Of a DNA stretch of 64,000 nt, positions 17,194 through 26,532 are shown in pieces. Numbering within the stretch: position 1 is the stretch's first letter; each line of letters opens with the position of its first letter. Origin of the DNA: JAFGRU01 sp963665915 (GTDB taxonomy: Bacteria > Desulfobacterota > Desulfuromonadia > Desulfuromonadales > JAAYDE01); contig CAXXSG010000005.1 of assembly GCA_963665915.2 (NCBI GenBank), positions 62,001 through 126,000 of the forward strand, read 5' to 3'. Both the position numbers and the translations under genes were made by a program. The notes beneath the pieces are model-generated. The model worked only from the letters and a program-made list of their open reading frames with translations. It made no database searches and had not been told where the DNA came from.

Positions 17194-18824
17194 GAGCTAT
17201 TACTTTGACCCATGCGGGTTGGCTGTTAAGTTTTGTGCTTGGGATCGGACTTTTTTCAGGTTGCGCTCCCGACCGCTGGCCGGTATTTGACCAGCCCCCC
17301 CATACCGTTAAACCTATGGAAAAAACACCACCCATAGAACTACCCAGTTCCTTCATTTTTCAAACTGAACAGGATCAAAAAATATTTTTACCGGAGAAAG
17401 GACCACTTGTTTTATCGCTTGAGGAGGCATCCATCCTGACCTTGCGCAGCAACCAGGATCTTCAGGTGAGACAGCTTCAACCCATAATTGCAGGAGCTTT
17501 TGAAAAAATCGAAAGAGGAGCCTTCGATCCTGAGTTTTTTATTGAGGTAAAACAATATAAGGAAGAGGCGATGGAAACCTCACGTTCCACTGGAAGCCAG
17601 TTCAGCGTGGATGCTTCTGAGGCTTCCGGTGCAGCCGGCCTCCGACAGAAACTACCGACCGGCACGTCCGTCGAGGTCAGTGTCGAACAGAATCGTGACA
17701 TCTCCAACCGGGAACCTGAACAGCAAGTGGCCAGGGTCGGATTAAGCCTGACCCAGTCTCTGCTGCGCGGCTTTGGGCCGGCCGTCAACTTCGTCCGGGT
17801 TCGCCAGGCTGAACTGGACACATTGTCCAGTATAAACGAACTCCGCGGCTTCACCGAAGCCCTTCTGGCTGAGACGGAAACCGCCTACTGGAATTATATT
17901 CTGGCTCAGCAGGAAATTGCCATATTCGAGGAATCTCTCACTGTATCCCGCAAGCAGCACGATGAAATAGCTTTGCGAATCGAGGTCGGAATCCTGCCGG
18001 AAATCGAGATTGCTGCTGCCAGGGCTGAAATCGCACGCCGTGAACAAGCCTTAATCGAGGCACGCTCCAGTTTCCAGGAACGCCGCCTCCGACTTTTGCG
18101 CCTTCTTAATCCCGGGCCTCATAGCCAGCTCGAACGGTCTGTCGTTGCCACCACCGAACCATTCATCGAACCAAAACCCCTGACCGATCTCCCCGATCGG
18201 ATTAGTCTGGCTATCCAATCCCGTCCTGATCTGAGGGAAGCCGTCCTGCTCCTGGAACGAAACCGCCTTGAGACCGTTGTCACGCGCAACGGACTTCTCC
18301 CCCGTCTCGATTTTTTCATCGCTCTGGGCCAAACCGGCTACGCCGATACTTTTTCCGACTCCTTTCGTGAACTGGACGGCAATACCTATGATTTTACTGT
18401 TGGTGTTCGCCTTAGCCACTTTCTCGGCAACCGTGGGGCAACGGGCCGGGATGTTGCCGCCAGGACCAACAGGCAGCGGGCAGCGGAGGCTGTGGCCAAT
18501 CTCCGCCAGATCATTGAGTTTGATGTTCGTTTGGCAGCCAACGAAGTCGAACGTACCCGCCAGCAGATTGCTGCCTCACAAATAACCCGTACATTTGAAG
18601 AAGAAACCCTCCAGGCTGAAAAGGAACGTTTCGACGTCGGGTCCAGTACTGCCCTTCTCGTTTCGCAAGCTCAACGTGATCTTCTAGTCAGCCGTATCGC
18701 AGAAGTCAGGGCTGTCGTCAACTACCGGATTGCTTTAGTCAAACTCTACCTGGCAGAAGGGAGCCTCCTTGAACGACGGGGAATACAGCTTGATCCGGCC
18801 ACAGCCAAGCAAACATTGTTTTAA
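17190..18824 (+). CDS. Outer-membrane efflux protein (TolC/NodT family lipoprotein)
   Basis: A 544 aa outer-membrane factor that completes the tripartite pump. It starts at GTG overlapping the permease stop (GTGA). An N-terminal signal ends in a lipobox-like LFSGC (Cys near residue 25), which suggests acylation as in OprM/NodT types. Two TolC repeats follow, with long amphipathic helices rich in E, R and Q, for example EAETAYWNYILAQQEIA-type segments near 220-300 and 430-500. It is the last gene of the operon and is followed by a strong hairpin. TolC proteins can be shared between pumps, but the coupling argues for use with this one. Confidence 0.92.
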   Translation: MRAITLTHAGWLLSFVLGIGLFSGCAPDRWPVFDQPPHTVKPMEKTPPIELPSSFIFQTEQDQKIFLPEKGPLVLSLEEASILTLRSNQDLQVRQLQPIIAGAFEKIERGAFDPEFFIEVKQYKEEAMETSRSTGSQFSVDASEASGAAGLRQKLPTGTSVEVSVEQNRDISNREPEQQVARVGLSLTQSLLRGFGPAVNFVRVRQAELDTLSSINELRGFTEALLAETETAYWNYILAQQEIAIFEESLTVSRKQHDEIALRIEVGILPEIEIAAARAEIARREQALIEARSSFQERRLRLLRLLNPGPHSQLERSVVATTEPFIEPKPLTDLPDRISLAIQSRPDLREAVLLLERNRLETVVTRNGLLPRLDFFIALGQTGYADTFSDSFRELDGNTYDFTVGVRLSHFLGNRGATGRDVAARTNRQRAAEAVANLRQIIEFDVRLAANEVERTRQQIAASQITRTFEEETLQAEKERFDVGSSTALLVSQAQRDLLVSRIAEVRAVVNYRIALVKLYLAEGSLLERRGIQLDPATAKQTLF

Positions 18825-18870
18825 CAGCAATTTTCAGGAAGATTTCTGGAATAGTACTGAATGAAAAAAT

Positions 18871-18906
18871 AAACGGGGATGAATCTTCCAGTTCATCCCC
18901 GTTTTT
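18871..18906. terminator. Bidirectional intrinsic terminator
   Basis: AAACGGGGATGAA (18871-18883) pairs perfectly with TTCATCCCCGTTT (18892-18904) over an 8-base loop. It sits between the convergent RND operon and ankyrin gene and can serve both. Confidence 0.92.
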
Positions 18907-18930
18907 CTAACCAAAATGATTTTTTAACTT

Positions 18931-20103
18931 TTATGCATTAACCTGCGGTTCAATTCTCACATTCTTTCTGATGATCCGGTTCAAAACACCCTCAGGCTGC
19001 TGCGCCTGAATTAGCAACTCCTCAATCTCGCGTTGGCCGTTAGCGGAGGCCAACATCAGCGCATCTTCACCATTGTGATTCATGGTCTCAATCTTTGCGC
19101 CTTTTTCGAGAAGGGCCTGCACTACTTCCAAATGTCCGTTCATGGAAGCAAACATCAAGGCGGTGCTGTCCGTATCATCCACGCTATTGATGTCGAGCCC
19201 CTTTTCAAGCAGCAATAGCACAATTTCCAGACGACCCTCGCGGGAAGAAATCATTAATGGATTAAAACCACCTTTAAGTTTAAGATTTATATCAGCACCG
19301 TGGTCCAGAAGCGCCTGAACTATGTCAAAATGACCCCTCGACACGGCCCTGACAAGAGCGCTCATGGCGTAAGAGCACAGTGCGTTGGCGTCAGCCCCGC
19401 TTTCGAGGAGGTCCAGAACCACCCCCAGATAACCACTATCGGAGGCGCGCATAAGGGCGGTCTCAAAATTATGGTTTCTGGCGTTGACATCAACGCCGTA
19501 AACAATCAGTTCTTTTACGATCTCAGCATGACCTTTATCAGCGGCATACAGCAGGGCACACCATCCTGCCGCGTTTTTCGCGTTGGCGTCAGCCCCGTTT
19601 TTGAGCAACACTGCGGCCACCTCCTGGTGGTTTTTACAGGCTGCAAACATCAAAGCCGTCCAACCATCCTCGGCTTTGGCATCAGGGTCAGCGCCATTGT
19701 CCAACAACACCTTTACGACATCACAATGTCCACCCCAGGCGGCAACCATCAAAGGGGTCCAGCCATCTTTGAATCGGGCATCAATATCGGCCTCTTTATC
19801 CAGCAAAGCTGTTACGATTTTCGGGTTGCCATTTTGCGCCGCTGACATCAACGGAGTCCAACCATCATCCGTCCGCGCGTTGGCATCAGCCCCCTTCTCA
19901 AGCAAGACATTAATAATCTCGTCGTATTCCTCCCTGCAGGCAATTCTCAAAGGAGTCTCGCCATCCTCGTTCCTCGTGTTGACGTCAGCGCCTTTGGATA
20001 TCATGCTTTCAACTTCTGGCAGATCGCCCTGCCCTGCAGCATCGGTTAAAGCTTTGCTCCATTTTTCCTTGCGGCCGGGCAGCCAATTAAAATCAAAGAA
20101 CAT
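18931..20103 (-). CDS. Ankyrin-repeat protein (11 repeats)
   Basis: A 390 aa protein made almost entirely of eleven 33-residue ankyrin repeats, each with the DGWTPLMxAAxxGH...VVxxLLDxGAD pattern, from about residue 15 to 372. The tail is a short basic segment (IIRKNVRIEP). There is no signal peptide or membrane segment, so it is probably cytoplasmic, although such proteins are often secreted by hosts-associated bacteria. The start has AAAGGAGA a few bases upstream. Ankyrin repeats bind proteins; no partner is evident from the neighbours, which are a terminator on one side and a PPOX-family gene on the other. Function unknown. Confidence 0.92.
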   Translation of the reverse strand: MFFDFNWLPGRKEKWSKALTDAAGQGDLPEVESMISKGADVNTRNEDGETPLRIACREEYDEIINVLLEKGADANARTDDGWTPLMSAAQNGNPKIVTALLDKEADIDARFKDGWTPLMVAAWGGHCDVVKVLLDNGADPDAKAEDGWTALMFAACKNHQEVAAVLLKNGADANAKNAAGWCALLYAADKGHAEIVKELIVYGVDVNARNHNFETALMRASDSGYLGVVLDLLESGADANALCSYAMSALVRAVSRGHFDIVQALLDHGADINLKLKGGFNPLMISSREGRLEIVLLLLEKGLDINSVDDTDSTALMFASMNGHLEVVQALLEKGAKIETMNHNGEDALMLASANGQREIEELLIQAQQPEGVLNRIIRKNVRIEPQVNA

Positions 20104-20324
20104 CTTCTGTCTCCTTTCATAATTTTGATGGCCAAGACGTTTCGTTGCCCTATCCGATTAGTGGAGAAATAGGAGGGATATGTAAAATTTAATTAAATCT
20201 CATGTTATAGCGTAACTGTTTAATAGTAAACTAAAAAAAATCCTAATCTTTCCTTCCTTTGAATGTGGTTGTTCCTTTTTATTTAAAGACAACGCACCTC
20301 ACAATAATCCATTGCTGAAGAAAT

Positions 20325-20735
20325 TCATCCGAGTCGTTTGCCTGCTTCCGGCCCGGGCGAAACCCCATAAATTTCACCGATCTTCAAAATGACGGCACCT
20401 TTCGATTTAAGTGGAAAGCCAATTTTAGCGCTCAGTTCATCGACCCATCTAACCGCCTCTTCAAAGCGGGAACCGCTGGTCTCGATTACCACCTTCCCTT
20501 TCAACTGATACCCTTCGTAACCTTCCCAGAACATGACGGTCACCTGGACATTTTTTTTCATGTTGGTCAGGGTTTTGTCAAAAAACTGATCTGATATGAG
20601 GATAGTTTCATCATCCAGGATTTTTTTTGCACCAATCGGAACCGCATTAGGAATTCCTTCAACACTTGAAGTCGCTAAAATTGCGGTTGGAACCTTGTTA
20701 AAAAGTTCTTTCATTCGTTTGGTCATTTGAGCCAT
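20325..20735 (-). CDS. Pyridoxamine 5'-phosphate oxidase-family (flavin-binding split-barrel) protein
   Basis: A 136 aa single-domain protein of the PPOX/FMN-binding split-barrel superfamily. Features are the N-terminal helix MTKRMKELFNKV, the strand PTAILATSSVEGIPNAVPIG, then ILISDQFFDKTLTNMKKN and VTVMFWEGYEGYQLKGKV. The family includes flavin-dependent reductases and cofactor-binding proteins; it is too short and divergent to be PdxH. AAAGG precedes the ATG at 8 bases. The neighbours give no clue to substrate. Confidence 0.8.
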   Translation of the reverse strand: MAQMTKRMKELFNKVPTAILATSSVEGIPNAVPIGAKKILDDETILISDQFFDKTLTNMKKNVQVTVMFWEGYEGYQLKGKVVIETSGSRFEEAVRWVDELSAKIGFPLKSKGAVILKIGEIYGVSPGPEAGKRLG

Positions 20736-20939
20736 TTTTAATGCCTTTCAGGAATTTTTACTGGTGACTTTTCGAAAAAACGGTAAGATTGCAACCGAAG
20801 AGTAAGCCAGTCATTCATTAACTGAAAATTGGAAAACCTTCCGCTGTTCTGCCTGAGAATATGACCATTTATTTTCAAAAGGATTCATGGCAGGATATAT
20901 CCTCAAACAACATGATAAAAACAGTCTTAAGGGGTGAAA

Positions 20940-21128
20940 ATGTTCTATTGGTGTTCTCTTTGTTATAGGGCTTTCTGTTCAGTTGAAGTGAGCCCTTCCC
21001 AATGCAATTTTTCGGATTGCGAAAGCGACGTCTATGATATTAGGCCGTGGGAAGTCATTCTTGAAAAGAATCCGTCTTATCCTGAAATCCCGGAAATCGG
21101 AAAAAAATATTCACCTGAATCAAGTTAG
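20940..21128 (+). CDS. Small cysteine-rich protein, putative zinc ribbon
   Basis: A 62 aa protein beginning MFYWCSLCYRAFC, with Cys at positions 5, 8 and 13 and a second cluster CNFSDC. This CxxC...CxxxxC spacing suggests a zinc-ribbon fold. AAGGGG lies a few bases before the ATG at 20940; a GTG two codons upstream is the alternative. The rest, including YDIRPWEVILEKNPSYPEIP, is not recognised. No operon partner is present. I do not recognise a named family. Confidence 0.6.
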   Translation: MFYWCSLCYRAFCSVEVSPSQCNFSDCESDVYDIRPWEVILEKNPSYPEIPEIGKKYSPESS

Positions 21129-21156
21129 ATTTATTTTCAACAGAAAACTAAAGACA

Positions 21157-21453
21157 TCAGGCAGGAAGCCTATATGCTCGGCCCGTCAACTCGGCCCCTT
21201 CTGAGGTAATCAGGACGCTCAATCCACGATTTTCCTCCAGGCTTCTAACCACATCCCAGTCTTCAAATTTACCAGAAATCTCCTCCGCTGATGTGTGATG
21301 CAGAAAATCAAACGTGACCGTGAGTACATACAACTCAGAGTTATACTGGATTTCAAAATACGGCTCTTGAAAAGAATTGCGCAAGATGATTCCCGATGTG
21401 GGGAACTTTTTTCTTAAAAATTCCTCAATAACCTCGAGTTTTTCCCATTCCAT
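21157..21453 (-). CDS. Hypothetical protein
   Basis: I chose the ATG at 21453 (98 aa, MEWEKLEVIEEFLRKKFP) because AAAGGATC lies 5 bases upstream; the frame is open further to an ATG at 21522. No signal peptide or membrane segment is seen. The sequence has an amphipathic N-terminal helix followed by alternating strands, for example YFEIQYNSELYVLTVTFDFL. I do not recognise the family. It is convergent with the small cysteine-rich gene. Confidence 0.5.
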   Translation of the reverse strand: MEWEKLEVIEEFLRKKFPTSGIILRNSFQEPYFEIQYNSELYVLTVTFDFLHHTSAEEISGKFEDWDVVRSLEENRGLSVLITSEGAELTGRAYRLPA

Positions 21454-22109
21454 TGATAGATCCTTTCTGAACCCGGTGGCAGTGTGGTTGGAAAAGTATA
21501 CACCACTTTCAATAATTCGCATATTACGGAAGACAGGTCCTGATTTCCTGACTTACTTTCTCAACCTGTTTTTCCAATTGATTTTTCGAACAAGGTTGTC
21601 ATTTTTTTGCCGTTTTCAACTATCTGGGTCGTTACTACGAAAGTCTCTCAATTTTTATCACTAGTAAGGTCTATTGAACTGATATTAAAGATTTTAATCG
21701 AAATTCGTTATTATTTGTCTCCACCTTTTGTTTACTTTGGCTTTAATTCTTTTTAGTTGACATTAGAGTTGGTGACAAAATTATTGTAAAAGCTGTTCAT
21801 TAAACTCAACCACGCCCATGGGACATGGGTTTTGCTTCGCAATTAAAAACATATCCAGAATACTTGTCAAAAAAAAACTGACTGTGGTATAAATTACGAG
21901 TAAGTATATTCGGTAATTCTTTATGAACTTTAATGATTTGGCCGCTGCTTTCAGACCAGAAAGGGCAAGGCATTGCGAATCCGAAATGCTCGCTTCTCAA
22001 TCCCGCAGGCCGACAGACCCGCCCGGCTACCGCATTCACGACTGCGACATAATCCCGAGACAAGGAAATGCAAGTGTCTCTCTCATTCCATATCAAAGGA
22101 GGCGTTAAC
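21454..22109. other. Intergenic region carrying the liv operon 1 leader
   Basis: No supportable gene is seen. The right-hand third holds the likely promoter of the first liv operon (see 21864-21893) and a leader of about 210 bases before its first gene. Short frames on the plus strand lack ribosome sites. Confidence 0.5.
21864..21893 (+). promoter_or_regulatory. Probable promoter of liv operon 1
   Basis: TTGTCA (21864-21869), an 18-base spacer starting with an A8 tract, and TATAAA (21888-21893), giving a leader of about 210 bases before the ATG at 22110. Confidence 0.6.
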
Positions 22110-23288
22110 ATGAAGAAGTTTGGTTATCTTGTCATGATGTTCTGTGCCCTGGCACTCTGCTTTTCCAGCAACGCCTGGAGTTGGGGCAGGAAAACAACGA
22201 TCAAGGTGGGGATCAACGCCCCGATGACCGGCGACATCCCGAAAGTCGGTGAAGGTAGCAAGTATGCTGCGGAAATGTGGCTTGAGGACGTTGAAAAAGC
22301 CGGCGGCATTGAAGTCGGTGGCAAGAAATACCCGGTTGAAATCATTGTCGAAGACAACGAATCAAAAGCAGAATCGGCGGTCAAGGCCAACACCAAACTG
22401 ATTACCCAGGACGACGTGATGGTGATCATCGGTCCGCAGTCCTCCAAGCAGGCGGTACCCGCGGGTGACGTGGCCAACAACTACGAAACCCCGATGATCA
22501 GCCCATGGTCGACCAATCCGGACACCACCGCTAATCGCCCTTACGTGTTCCGCGGCTGCTTCCTCGACCCTTTCCAGGGGCCGGTGCTGGCCAACTTCAT
22601 CACCGAGGAGTTCGGCTTCAGCAAGGCAGCGGTTCTGTATGACGTCGCCAGCGACTATCCCAAAGGACTCGCCGAGTTCTTCAAGGCAGCCTGGGAAAAG
22701 AACCATGGTGCGGGATCGGTCGTCGCTTATGAAAGCTTCACCACCAAGGATACAGATTTCAGCTCACAGTTGACCAAGATCATCCGTTCTGGCGCTCAAG
22801 TCCTGTTCACGCCCCAGTACTACAACGAGGTGGCCCTGATCGTAAAGCAGGCAAAAGACCTGGGCTGGAAGGGGCCGATAGTCGGCAGCGACAGCTGGGG
22901 CTCCGCTGAAACTATCGAACTTTGTGGCGAAGCCTGCTACGGCCAGTTCTTCAGTACCCACTATGCTGCCGCAGGCGCCGTCGGTGCGACCAAAGAATTC
23001 ATCGACCGTTACAATAAAAAACACGGCTACATCCCGGATGATGTCGCAGCCCTGACCTGGGATGCCCTGCGTCTCGCCCAGGCGGCGATCGAAAACACCG
23101 GTAAGCTTACAGGCAATATCAAGAAAGACCGCAAGGCGGTCCGGGATTCCCTGGCCAAGGTCAAGGACTTTGAAGGGATCACCGGCAAAATGACCTTTAC
23201 CGAAGAGGGTGACCCCAAGAAATGCGCCGTCATTGTCAAGATCAGCGACAAGGGTGAATACGAATTTTATAAGCAGATCTGTCCCTGA
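22110..23288 (+). CDS. ABC transporter periplasmic binding protein, branched-chain amino acid type (liv operon 1)
   Basis: A 392 aa type I periplasmic binding protein. The ATG at 22110 has AAAGGAGG at an ideal distance; an in-frame ATG at 22068 is less likely because the residues after 22110 form a classical signal peptide (MKKFGYLVMMFCALALCFSS) that ends near AWS-W. The mature part starts KVGINAPMTGDIPKVGEG, the LivK/Leu-Ile-Val-binding signature. It delivers a substrate to the LivHMGF complex encoded downstream, which is not certain to be a branched-chain amino acid since related systems take urea, amides or aromatic acids. An intrinsic terminator follows the stop. Confidence 0.9.
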   Translation: MKKFGYLVMMFCALALCFSSNAWSWGRKTTIKVGINAPMTGDIPKVGEGSKYAAEMWLEDVEKAGGIEVGGKKYPVEIIVEDNESKAESAVKANTKLITQDDVMVIIGPQSSKQAVPAGDVANNYETPMISPWSTNPDTTANRPYVFRGCFLDPFQGPVLANFITEEFGFSKAAVLYDVASDYPKGLAEFFKAAWEKNHGAGSVVAYESFTTKDTDFSSQLTKIIRSGAQVLFTPQYYNEVALIVKQAKDLGWKGPIVGSDSWGSAETIELCGEACYGQFFSTHYAAAGAVGATKEFIDRYNKKHGYIPDDVAALTWDALRLAQAAIENTGKLTGNIKKDRKAVRDSLAKVKDFEGITGKMTFTEEGDPKKCAVIVKISDKGEYEFYKQICP

Positions 23289-23334
23289 TGAACCCATACC
23301 GAGATAAATCAACTTTCTGATTTTAATTGACCAC

Positions 23335-23376
23335 GTCTGGTGCGCAGAAGAATCAATGCGCACCAGACTTTTTTTG
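23335..23376 (+). terminator. Intrinsic terminator between binding-protein and permease genes (liv operon 1)
   Basis: GTCTGGTGCGCA (23335-23346) pairs perfectly with TGCGCACCAGAC (23357-23368), followed by T7. Partial read-through would give more binding protein than membrane components. Confidence 0.92.
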
Positions 23377-23518
23377 ACTATTATTACCAGCTTGTGTAAG
23401 CTTCTCGCGCACGGAAGTGAACCGGCTTTGTTTCCCTGCCGGTGACAACATAAATCTGCCAGAGTGATCTGTCTGCTTTATTGGTCATGGCCACAGTCTA
23501 TTGAATGGGAGCCGTTTC

Positions 23519-24433
23519 GTGGACTATTTCATTCAGAACCTGATTAACGCATTGCAGTGGGGCAGCTTCTACGCCGTCATCTCGATCGGCTACTCCATGG
23601 TGTATGGCGTTCTCATGCTGTTTAACTTCGCCCACGGCGACATCTTCATGGTCGGCACCTATATCGGCTTAGGCATTGCCACGTTGCTGTTGACGGTTTT
23701 CTCCGCGGTGCTGCCCGGCTGGTTCATTTTTATTCTGACTGTGGTGATCACCATGTTCCTGGCCGCCTTTGTCGGTGCCTTCGTCGAATTGGTCGGCTAC
23801 CGTCCGCTGCGTGGCGCTCCTCGGGCCTCTGCGGCGATCACCGGCCTGATGATCGGTATCATCTTCGAGACCGGCAACCTGATCATCCTCGGCGCCAAGC
23901 GTTTCAGCTTCCCCTCCCTGATCGAATCGACCAGCTACAACATCGGCGGCATCTATTTTACCAACGTCAAGGTTCTGATCATCGTAGTATCACTGATTCT
24001 CATGCTCGGACTGCATACCTTCATTAAGCATAGCAAATGGGGCATGGCGATGCGCGCCATGTCATACAACTTCCTGGCCGTCCCGCTGATGGGCGTATCG
24101 ATCAACATCATTGCTCCACTGACCTTCGCTATCGGAGCCGGCCTGGCTTCGGTAGCCGGGATTCTCTACGGCCAGGCCTACCCGGTCCTCGATCCCTACA
24201 TGGGTGTTCTGCTCGGCTGGAAAGCCTTCGTCGCAGCGATCCTCGGCGGTCGCGGCTCGATCATGGGAGCAGCCCTGGCCGGGTACCTGCTCGGATTCAT
24301 CGAAATTTTCATCGCCATGGTGTTTCCCTCAACCTTCAGGGACCTTATTGCCTACTCGATTATCCTCATCATCCTGACGTTCCGCCCGCGAGGCTTCTTC
24401 GGCATGGCTCACAGTTCCCAGCTCAGGCTCTAA
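23519..24433 (+). CDS. livH: Branched-chain amino acid ABC permease LivH type (liv operon 1)
   Basis: An inner-membrane permease of about 304 aa from the GTG at 23519, which has GGGAG 7 bases upstream; a TTG at 23501 is the alternative. It has about eight membrane segments and the LivH signature ISIGYSMVYGVLMLFNFAHGDIFMVG near the N-terminus, with VAAILGGRGSIMGAALAGYLLG toward the C-terminus. It pairs with the LivM-type subunit encoded next to form the translocation pore. It is the first gene after an internal terminator. Substrate unknown. Confidence 0.92.
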   Translation: MDYFIQNLINALQWGSFYAVISIGYSMVYGVLMLFNFAHGDIFMVGTYIGLGIATLLLTVFSAVLPGWFIFILTVVITMFLAAFVGAFVELVGYRPLRGAPRASAAITGLMIGIIFETGNLIILGAKRFSFPSLIESTSYNIGGIYFTNVKVLIIVVSLILMLGLHTFIKHSKWGMAMRAMSYNFLAVPLMGVSINIIAPLTFAIGAGLASVAGILYGQAYPVLDPYMGVLLGWKAFVAAILGGRGSIMGAALAGYLLGFIEIFIAMVFPSTFRDLIAYSIILIILTFRPRGFFGMAHSSQLRL

Positions 24434-24481
24434 GCCAACGGTTGAGTTTCAGTTACTGCCCAACGCAAGCAGGAATATTTC

Positions 24482-25759
24482 ATGGAAACGATAAAGAAAT
24501 TCTTCAGGCTTTTTTCGGTCGTACCCCTTGCCGGCTGGCTGCTGGGAGTTTTTGTTGCGGTCCTGTGCGAATACTATCTGGGCGATGGGATTTCCTATTA
24601 TCTCTACCTGTCCAAAATACCGGTCCTGTTCGGAGCCCTGACGATGCTCAAGGATCCCGTGCTGATTCCGAGCGTCCTGGCTTACGACCTGATTATCTAT
24701 ATCCTGCCGACCTTGCTAATCGCACGACTCTGCGCAACGCCCGCCAACGGTATTGCCTCGCTGCTGGAGAAAATGCCCCTGATGTTTGCCACACTAATTC
24801 ACCTTGCGGCTTTTTACGGCATCCTCCATCTCTGGTCCAGCATTAACGATTACCGAGCCCTGGTGGTCAAGCTGACAATGATCGCGATCATCCTCACTAT
24901 CAGCCTCAATATCATCAACGGCTATCAGGGAGAATTTTCCTGCTCACATCCGGGGTTCATGGCCCTCGGCGCCTACGCCTCATCAACCCTGACCCTGCTC
25001 CTGTTCGCGGATGACAAGATGTTCGGCCCAGCAATCCTCCCGGCAGCCCTGGGTCCCTGGATGTTTCCCCTGATTCTGATCATTGGCGGGGCAGTGGCCG
25101 CGATCGGCTCCCTGGCCGTGGCGGTCCCCTCGTTCCGAACCCGGGGGGATTATCTGGCGATCATCTCCCTGGCATTCATGTTCATCGTCAAAAGCGCCGT
25201 CGAGAACCTTGAAGTCCTTGGGGGGCCGCGCGGCCTGAGCAGCCAACCTAACTACGCCTCACTACCGGTCATCTTCATCTGGACGGCGCTCTGTATCTGG
25301 ATCATCCACAACTTCATCACCTCGGTCATGGGCAAAGCGCTTAATGCGGTCCGCGACAATGAACCGGCCGCGAATTCGATGACTGTCAATACACGTAAAA
25401 CCAAAATGACCGCTTTCATGTTCGGTGCTTTCTGGGCCGGGGTCGCCGGCGGCCTCTTTGCCCATGTACTGCGTTACGTCAATCCTGGTACTTTCGGCAT
25501 TCAGAAACTGGCAGAAATCCTCGCCATGGTTTATTTCGGTGGACTCAATTCGATCTACGGATCGATCGTTGGCGCTGTCAGTATCAGCGTCCTCGGGGAA
25601 GCCCTGCGTCCGCTCGAACTCTTTAAGTGGATCATCATTCCGTTGATTCTGATCTTGGTCATGATTTTCCGGCCTCACGGACTGATCTCGTTCACCGAGC
25701 TCAACGTCAAGGAGGTGATGCGCCCCAGGAACAAACCCAGACCGGAAGGAGCTGACTGA
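24482..25759 (+). CDS. livM: Branched-chain amino acid ABC permease LivM type, long form (liv operon 1)
   Basis: A 425 aa permease, about the length of E. coli LivM, so longer than the 320-330 aa of many LivM proteins because of an N-terminal extension of about 130 residues with extra membrane segments. The core begins near LTISLNIINGYQGEFSCSHP, followed by GALAVAVPSFRTRGDYLAI-like and GGLNSIYGSIVGAVSISV segments. The ribosome site is weak. The stop overlaps the next start (TGATG), coupling it to the livG gene. Confidence 0.92.
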   Translation: METIKKFFRLFSVVPLAGWLLGVFVAVLCEYYLGDGISYYLYLSKIPVLFGALTMLKDPVLIPSVLAYDLIIYILPTLLIARLCATPANGIASLLEKMPLMFATLIHLAAFYGILHLWSSINDYRALVVKLTMIAIILTISLNIINGYQGEFSCSHPGFMALGAYASSTLTLLLFADDKMFGPAILPAALGPWMFPLILIIGGAVAAIGSLAVAVPSFRTRGDYLAIISLAFMFIVKSAVENLEVLGGPRGLSSQPNYASLPVIFIWTALCIWIIHNFITSVMGKALNAVRDNEPAANSMTVNTRKTKMTAFMFGAFWAGVAGGLFAHVLRYVNPGTFGIQKLAEILAMVYFGGLNSIYGSIVGAVSISVLGEALRPLELFKWIIIPLILILVMIFRPHGLISFTELNVKEVMRPRNKPRPEGAD

Positions 25760-26532
25760 TGGCGCCGCTGCTCAAGGTTGGAAAGATGACCCATTTTTTC
25801 GGGGGACTCCGTGCCGTGAACAACTTTAACCTGGAAATTGAACCCGGCCATATTCGGGGTCTGATCGGGCCGAACGGAGCCGGCAAAACGACCGTATTCA
25901 ACCTGATCACTGGCGTTTACACTCCGACCAGCGGGACAATCGAACTGGAAGGCAGGGATATCAAGGGCCTGGAAACCCATCGCATCGCATCCATGGGGCT
26001 GGGCAGAACCTTTCAGAATCTCGCGCTGTGGCGCCATATGAATGTGCTCGATCATATCCGCATGGCACATTATGCTCAACTCAGCTACGGGCTTTTCGGT
26101 GCTTTTTTGGGCACCCCCGCCTGCAGACGACAGGAACGTGAGGTGATTGAAAACTCGGAAAAACTTCTGGAACTTTTTGGGATTGCCAAGTACGCCAGGC
26201 ATCTTGTCGGCAACCTGCCTTACGGAGCCCAGCGTCGCGTAGAAATGGCACGGGCTATGGCGACCAAACCGAAAATCCTTTTCCTCGATGAACCGACAGC
26301 CGGCATGACCCCCGACGAACTGAACCAGATGATCGGGATCATCCGCCAGGTCCACCGTGATTTCGGCGTGGCGATTTTTCTGATCGAACACCGGATGAAG
26401 TTCGTCATGGATCTGTGCGAATCGATCCAGACTCTGGTCTTTGGTGAAGTCATTGCGGAAGGCCCGCCGGAAGAAATCCAGCAGAACCCGAAAGTCATTG
26501 AAGCATACCTGGGCAAGGAGGATCTTCACTGA
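25759..26532 (+). CDS. livG: ABC transporter ATPase LivG (liv operon 1)
   Basis: A 257 aa nucleotide-binding subunit. Walker A GPNGAGKTTVFN, the variant signature LPYGAQRRVEMARAMA and Walker B ILFLDEPTAGM are intact, and the LivG-type tail ending in PKVIEAYLG is present. It forms a heterodimer with LivF on the cytoplasmic face of LivHM. It overlaps both neighbours by one or a few bases. Confidence 0.95.
   Translation: MAPLLKVGKMTHFFGGLRAVNNFNLEIEPGHIRGLIGPNGAGKTTVFNLITGVYTPTSGTIELEGRDIKGLETHRIASMGLGRTFQNLALWRHMNVLDHIRMAHYAQLSYGLFGAFLGTPACRRQEREVIENSEKLLELFGIAKYARHLVGNLPYGAQRRVEMARAMATKPKILFLDEPTAGMTPDELNQMIGIIRQVHRDFGVAIFLIEHRMKFVMDLCESIQTLVFGEVIAEGPPEEIQQNPKVIEAYLGKEDLH

Noticed and set aside
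21923..22108. Short frame upstream of the first liv binding protein
   Set aside because: It overlaps the leader and the true start region, has no ribosome site, and the clear AAAGGAGG serves the ATG at 22110.
22068..22109. Upstream ATG as start of the liv operon 1 binding protein
   Set aside because: It would add 14 residues ahead of a normal signal peptide and has no ribosome site.
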